Shown here: positions 60,003-64,000 of the stretch, piece by piece
How positions within the stretch are numbered: position 1 is the stretch's first letter
How the letters are laid out: the number at the start of each line of letters is the position of its first letter
Source: SW-9-67-25 sp964471665
GTDB taxonomy: Archaea > Halobacteriota > Halobacteria > Halobacteriales > Haloarculaceae
Length of the DNA stretch: 64,000 nucleotides
Direction: 5' to 3'
Assembly (NCBI GenBank): GCA_964471665.1
Contig: CAYYHG010000002.1
Location: 6,588 to 70,587 of the forward strand
The notes under the pieces: model-generated
Told to the model about the DNA's origin: nothing
Databases searched by the model: none
The model's input: the letters and a program-made list of their open reading frames with translations, nothing else
Translations under genes and position numbers: made by a program

Positions 60003-60348
60003 CGGCGAGATCGAGATGGTCGTGGCCTACATCCGGCCGGACAAACTGAGCGACGTCAAACAGGGCCTGGCCGAGGCGGGCGCCCCCTCACTGACGGTGA
60101 CGAACGTCTCGGGGCGGGGTTCACAGCCCTCGAAGACCGGGCAGTGGCGCGGCGAGGAGTACGTCGTCGACCTCCACCAGAAGGTGAAAGTCGAGTGCGT
60201 CGTCGCCGACGTGCCCGCCGAGGACGTCGTCGACGCCATCGAGGAGTCGGCCCACACCGGCGAACCCGGCGACGGGAAGATCTTCGTGCTGCCCGTCGAG
60301 AGCGCGGTCCAGATCCGGACCGGCAAGCGCGGCCCCGAGGCCGTCTAG
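59995..60348 (+). CDS. glnK: Nitrogen regulatory protein PII
   Basis: A 117-aa GlnK-type PII protein that senses 2-oxoglutarate and ATP/ADP and plugs the ammonium channel. The T-loop GQWRGEEYVVDL holds the conserved Tyr (residue 56), and the C-terminal TGEPGDGKIFVLPVE and IRTGKRG signature is complete. Start chosen at the ATG that overlaps the end of amtB. Confidence 0.95.
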   Translation: MTDGEIEMVVAYIRPDKLSDVKQGLAEAGAPSLTVTNVSGRGSQPSKTGQWRGEEYVVDLHQKVKVECVVADVPAEDVVDAIEESAHTGEPGDGKIFVLPVESAVQIRTGKRGPEAV

Positions 60349-60509
60349 GGCCACACTCTCTCTGGCCGGCAGATTCCCAGGAACGACTGACGGGTGAGCG
60401 TTGCTGTCAGCTCTGGGTGACGGGAGTGGAACCGTACGGGTCACCGGTAGGCGGGCTCCCACAGACCGAACGCGATAGCTTCTTTCCCTCCGGGGGCAAA
60501 CCGCCGGCC

Positions 60510-61856
60510 ATGCCACACGACCACTCGCGCTCACTGTACGGTCGCGCGCTCTCGGTACTCGCCGGCGGGGTCAACTCCTCGGTGCGGGCGACCCAGCCCT
60601 ATCCAGTCTTCGTCGAGCGGGGCGACGGCGGTCACATCGTCGACACCGACGGCAACCGCTACATCGACTACGTGATGGGCTACGGCCCGCTGCTTCTCGG
60701 CCACGACATGCCCGAACGGGTGCGGGCGGCCGTCCAGCAACACGCGAGCGAGGGGCCAATGTACGGCGTCCCCACGGAGGTCGAGGTGGAACTCGCGGAG
60801 TTCATCACCCGCCACGTCGACAGCGTCGAGATGCTCCGCTTCGTCAACAGCGGTACCGAGGCCACCGTCTCGGCGGTGCGGCTCGCCCGTGCGGCGACCG
60901 GCCGCGAGAAGATCGTCGTCATGCAGGGTGGCTACCACGGCGCCCAGGAGTCGACGCTCGTCGAGGGCTCGGGCTCGAACACCCATCCATCCAGTCCGGG
61001 CGTCCCTGACTCCTTCGCCGAGCACACGCTGGCGCTGCCGTTCAACGACGAGGCGGCCGCCCGCGACCTGTTCGCCGAGCACGGCGACGACATCGCGGCG
61101 GTCCTGACCGAACCCATTCTCGGCAACTACGGCATCGTCCATCCCGTCGAGATGTACCACGAGACTCTCCGGGGGCTGTGTGACGAACACGGCGCCTTGC
61201 TCGTGTTCGACGAGGTGATCACGGGCTTCAGAGTCGGCGGCCTGCAGTGTGCCCAGGGGAAGTTCGGGGTCGAGCCCGATCTGACGACGTTCGCGAAGAT
61301 CATGGGCGGGGGCTTCCCTGTCGGCGCAATCGGCGGCCGCTCTGACCTGATCGAGATGTTCACGCCCGGGGGCGACGTCTTCCAGTCGGGCACCTTCTCT
61401 GGACACCCGGTGACGATGGCGGCCGGCCTCGAGACCCTGCGGTACGCCGCCGAGAACGACGTCCACGACCACGTGAACGCGCTGGGCGAGCAACTCCGGT
61501 CGGGGCTGACCGACATCCTCGAAGACCGGGCCCCCGAGTACACCGTCGTCGGCACCGACTCGATGTTCAAGGTGGTCTTCACGCGCGAGGCCGGCGGCGC
61601 CCGCCACGACCGCGAGAACCACTGCGAGGCGGGCTGTCGACAGCAGACGGAGTGTCCCCGCTACGGCGCCTGCCCGAAGACTGGCGCCGACGTCAAGGCG
61701 GCCGACACCGAGCGGTGGGTGCGGCTGTTCCGGACTGCGATGCAAGAGGAGGGCGTGTTGCTGCCGGCAAACCAGTTCGAGTCGCAGTTCATCTGCCACG
61801 CACACACCGAAGCAGACATCGAGGAGACCCTGGAGGCGTACAAGCAGGCCCTCTAG
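60510..61856 (+). CDS. hemL: Glutamate-1-semialdehyde 2,1-aminomutase
   Basis: A 448-aa pyridoxal-phosphate enzyme making 5-aminolevulinate, the first committed tetrapyrrole precursor. GGVNSSVRA near the start, PLP Lys in TTFAKIMGGGFPVG near 263 and the conserved NSGTEATVSAVRLAR. An insertion of about 25 residues near 370-395 carries a Cys cluster (HCEAGCRQQTEC, then GAC) that canonical enzymes lack. hemB lies 2.1 kb upstream, separated by amtB-glnK. Confidence 0.95.
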   Translation: MPHDHSRSLYGRALSVLAGGVNSSVRATQPYPVFVERGDGGHIVDTDGNRYIDYVMGYGPLLLGHDMPERVRAAVQQHASEGPMYGVPTEVEVELAEFITRHVDSVEMLRFVNSGTEATVSAVRLARAATGREKIVVMQGGYHGAQESTLVEGSGSNTHPSSPGVPDSFAEHTLALPFNDEAAARDLFAEHGDDIAAVLTEPILGNYGIVHPVEMYHETLRGLCDEHGALLVFDEVITGFRVGGLQCAQGKFGVEPDLTTFAKIMGGGFPVGAIGGRSDLIEMFTPGGDVFQSGTFSGHPVTMAAGLETLRYAAENDVHDHVNALGEQLRSGLTDILEDRAPEYTVVGTDSMFKVVFTREAGGARHDRENHCEAGCRQQTECPRYGACPKTGADVKAADTERWVRLFRTAMQEEGVLLPANQFESQFICHAHTEADIEETLEAYKQAL

Positions 61857-61960
61857 ACCGGAGAACGACGACCGACGCGAGCGGCACCGGCACGCGCGGC
61901 GACCGGCACGGGCCGCCGGGATGGGAAGTTTTGTACCCGTCGGCGCCGAACCCGGACACG

Positions 61961-62974
61961 ATGGACGGGCCACTGTGGACTGAGACACACGCGCCGGACA
62001 TCGACGACCTGCCCCAGGAGCGGGTGCGCGACCACCTGTGGCGGGCCGTCGACGAGCCGATGAACCTCGTCGTCCACGGGCCGAAGGGGTCGGGCAAGAC
62101 CGCCGCCGTGCGTGCGCTGACACGCGAGGCCCACGCGACGCCCGACGCCGACCGGATCGAGATAAACGTCGCGGACTTTTTCGACCTCTCGAAGAAGGAA
62201 CTGGGCGAGGACCCCCGCTTCGGTCGCTTCGTCGACGCCAGGCGTCGCCGCGAGTCCTCGAAGGCCGACCTCATCAACCACGTCCTCAAGGAGTCTGCGA
62301 GTTACGCCCCCGTGGAGGGCGAGTACAAGACGGTGCTGCTGGACAACGCCGAGGGGATCCGCGAGGACTTCCAGCAGGCCCTGCGGCGGGTCATGGAACA
62401 GTACTACGAGACGACGCAGTTCGTCATCGCGACGCGCCAGCCCTCGGCGCTGATCCCTCCGATCCGGTCGCGGTGTTTTCCCGTCCCCGTGCGTGTCCCC
62501 ACCCACCGCGAGATCGTGTCAGTCCTACAGGACATCGCGGACGCAGAGGGCGCTGCCTACGAGGAGGACGGTCTCGAGTACGTCGCCGGTGCCGCCGACG
62601 GTGATCTGCGGGCTGCGATCCTCGGCGCACAGACCACCCACGAGCAGGAGGGGGAAATCACGATGAACGCCGCCTACGAGACGCTCTCGGCAGTCGGCGT
62701 CGACGAGCGCGTCGGCGAGATGCTCACAGAGGCGGAGGCCGGCGAGTTCACCGACGCCAGGAAGACACTCGACGAGTTGCTCGTCGACGAGGGGTACAGC
62801 GGGGGAGAGGTCCTCGAAGACGTCCTCACGGTCGCACGGTCGCGCTACTCCGGTGCGGAACTCGCGCAACTCCACCTGCTCGCCGGCGAGGTGGACATGG
62901 ACATCCACGAGGGGACCAACGACCGTCTGCACCTGTCCCATCTGCTCGCAGAACTCGGTCGCAACACCACCTGA
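61961..62974 (+). CDS. rfcC: Replication factor C small subunit 2 (RfcC-type AAA+ clamp-loader subunit)
   Basis: A 337-aa AAA+ protein. WTETHAPDIDDLPQ opening, Walker A GPKGSGKTA near residue 39-47, Walker B region VLLDNAEGI with Asn for the usual Glu, the RFC SRC motif in IPPIRSRCFPVP and the C-terminal collar. In haloarchaea RFC has three paralogues; this matches the divergent RfcC. It works with RfcA and RfcB to load the PCNA clamp at replication forks. Partner genes are not in the window. Confidence 0.85.
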   Translation: MDGPLWTETHAPDIDDLPQERVRDHLWRAVDEPMNLVVHGPKGSGKTAAVRALTREAHATPDADRIEINVADFFDLSKKELGEDPRFGRFVDARRRRESSKADLINHVLKESASYAPVEGEYKTVLLDNAEGIREDFQQALRRVMEQYYETTQFVIATRQPSALIPPIRSRCFPVPVRVPTHREIVSVLQDIADAEGAAYEEDGLEYVAGAADGDLRAAILGAQTTHEQEGEITMNAAYETLSAVGVDERVGEMLTEAEAGEFTDARKTLDELLVDEGYSGGEVLEDVLTVARSRYSGAELAQLHLLAGEVDMDIHEGTNDRLHLSHLLAELGRNTT

Positions 62975-63044
62975 AGGGAGGGCCGGCCCGTCGCCCGCGT
63001 TTGAGCGTCCCTCGACGAAGCAGTCTCGAAACCTGGTCCGTCGG

Positions 63045-63053
63045 TATTTATAC
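63045..63053 (+). promoter_or_regulatory. TATA box of the biotin ligase gene
   Basis: TATTTATAC is centred about 28 nt before the ATG at 63077, giving a leaderless mRNA. Confidence 0.7.
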
Positions 63054-63076
63054 GACCGCCCGCCGAGGACCCGTCC

Positions 63077-64000
63077 ATGCAGGAGACCCGCCGCGAGATT
63101 CTGGCCGCACTCGCCGAGGGGCCCGTCACGGGACCAGCCCTGGCGGAGCGACTCGACGTCTCCCGGGCCGCGGTCTGGAAACACGTCGAGTCGCTCCGGG
63201 AGGCCGGGTTCGAGATCGGCAGCGACGACGGGTACGAGCTCGTGGCCGTCCCGGAGTTCGGCGGTCCCGCCATCGAGTTTGGATTGGCAGCCCCCTACGA
63301 GGTGGAGTACCGCGACAGCGTGTCGAGCACGAACGACCGCGCCCGCGAACTGGCGGGCGAGGGCCGCGAGAACGTGGTCGTGGTCGCCGACGAGCAGACC
63401 GGCGGGAAGGGCCGGCTGGGGCGGGCGTGGACCTCGCCCAGCGGGGGCGTCTGGCTGTCGATCCTGCTCCGCCCGGACGTGCCGCCGGCCCAGGCACCCC
63501 TCTTTACGCTCGCGGCCGCGGTGGCGACCGTCCGTGCCACCCGGGAGGCGGGCCTGGAGGCGACGATCAAGTGGCCGAACGACGTACTCGTCGCGGGGGA
63601 TCGCGAGCACAAACTCGCGGGCGTTCTCACCGAGATGGAGGGGGAGGCCGACCGCGTCTCCTGGCTCGTCGTCGGCGTCGGCGTCAACGCGAATGTCGAC
63701 CCCGCCGAACTGTCGAACGGGGCCACGAGCCTCTCGGCACACGTCGGCGGGATCGACCGCCGCGCGTTCACCCAGCGACTGATCGAGGAGTTTCACGCCC
63801 TCCGGGAGGCACCCGACGACGTCCTTCCCGCCTGGCGGGAGTACGCGAGCACGCTTGAGCGGCGCGTCCGCGTGGAGACGCCCGGTGGCGAGGTGCGCGG
63901 CGACGCCGTCGACGTGACGTTCCCCGGGTCGCTGGTCGTCGAGACGGCCGAGGGCCGCGTCGAGGTGACGGCCGGTGACTGTGAGCACCTTCGACCGGCG
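63077..64000 (+). CDS. birA: Biotin--[acetyl-CoA carboxylase] ligase with N-terminal HTH (BirA), partial
   Basis: 308 codons are seen and the frame runs off the right window edge, so it is 3'-truncated here. Residues 1-60 are a winged helix (ALAERLDVSRAAVWKHVESLREAGFEI) as in BirA regulators. The ligase domain shows SVSSTNDRAREL, DEQTGGKGRLGRAW and KWPNDVLVAG (catalytic Lys), then a C-terminal SH3-like domain (from about 270). It attaches biotin to carboxylases and may repress biotin genes. Confidence 0.92.
   Translation, partial: MQETRREILAALAEGPVTGPALAERLDVSRAAVWKHVESLREAGFEIGSDDGYELVAVPEFGGPAIEFGLAAPYEVEYRDSVSSTNDRARELAGEGRENVVVVADEQTGGKGRLGRAWTSPSGGVWLSILLRPDVPPAQAPLFTLAAAVATVRATREAGLEATIKWPNDVLVAGDREHKLAGVLTEMEGEADRVSWLVVGVGVNANVDPAELSNGATSLSAHVGGIDRRAFTQRLIEEFHALREAPDDVLPAWREYASTLERRVRVETPGGEVRGDAVDVTFPGSLVVETAEGRVEVTAGDCEHLRPA

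Overview
The window is 64 kb of chromosome from a halophilic archaeon (class Halobacteria). The evidence is GC-rich coding DNA, very acidic proteins, TATA boxes 25-33 nt before start codons (leaderless transcription), Tat lipoprotein signals, and families typical of haloarchaea: RdfA plus a Sph-type SMC-like protein, an HTH_10 regulator, a small histone-fold protein, several tiny CPxCG zinc-ribbon proteins, RfcC and archaeal Elp3. The genus cannot be fixed from the sequence. No rRNA, tRNA, CRISPR array, transposase or phage gene was found.

Layout. 0.5-2.1 kb: a cupin and a membrane-anchored unknown. 2.2-7.3 kb: a complete Liv-type ABC importer (lipoprotein, LivH, LivM, LivG, LivF). 7.3-12.4 kb: cobalamin adenosyltransferase, an acetyltransferase, a metallo-beta-lactamase-fold hydrolase, then the cell-shape pair rdfA and a Sph3-like SMC-related protein. 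12.5-17.4 kb: a second Liv importer on the minus strand whose two permeases are fused. 17.5-33.6 kb: mixed catabolism, with an epimerase, a VOC protein, a creatinase-like M24 protein, PaaK, a thiolase with a fused HMG-CoA-synthase-like/DUF35 partner, 3-hydroxyacyl-CoA dehydrogenase, enoyl-CoA hydratase, an IclR regulator, a thiamine-diphosphate enzyme, tandem EthD plus HD proteins, PaaI and MaoC proteins, and a luciferase-like oxidoreductase. 33.7-36.7 kb: an APC permease with two UspA-like proteins. 36.8-41.2 kb: the paaABCD epoxidase operon (with a split-off PaaD zinc ribbon), an HTH_10 regulator and a PaaG-like isomerase. 41.3-43.5 kb: amidohydrolase, cupin and an orphan LarB. 43.7-64 kb: mainly housekeeping genes, namely a histone-fold protein, rpiA, two phosphohexomutases, FMN reductase, a catalytically degenerate DHH protein, elp3, an ACT protein, ferredoxin, an IscA-type protein, hemB, amtB-glnK, hemL, rfcC and birA (cut by the window edge).

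How it fits together. From 20.5 to 41 kb the window holds most of an aerobic phenylacetyl-CoA (paa) pathway: activation (PaaK), ring epoxidation (PaaABC with maturation factor PaaD), isomerisation to the oxepin (PaaG), beta-oxidation (hydratase, dehydrogenase) and thioester rescue (PaaI). The genes are spread over several short operons. PaaE, a full-length PaaZ and a typical PaaJ thiolase are not seen. The two Liv importers may feed aromatic or other organic acids, but that is inference.

The most unusual items are: a fused HMG-CoA-synthase-like/DUF35 protein lacking both catalytic residues; a DHH-family protein that has lost its DHH motif; a Sph protein with degenerate Walker motifs and a Rad50-like CxxC hook; the split PaaD; and a set of palindromic intergenic elements, including two copies of an ~80-bp element with TA-flanked ends, one of which supplies the stop codon of a gene.
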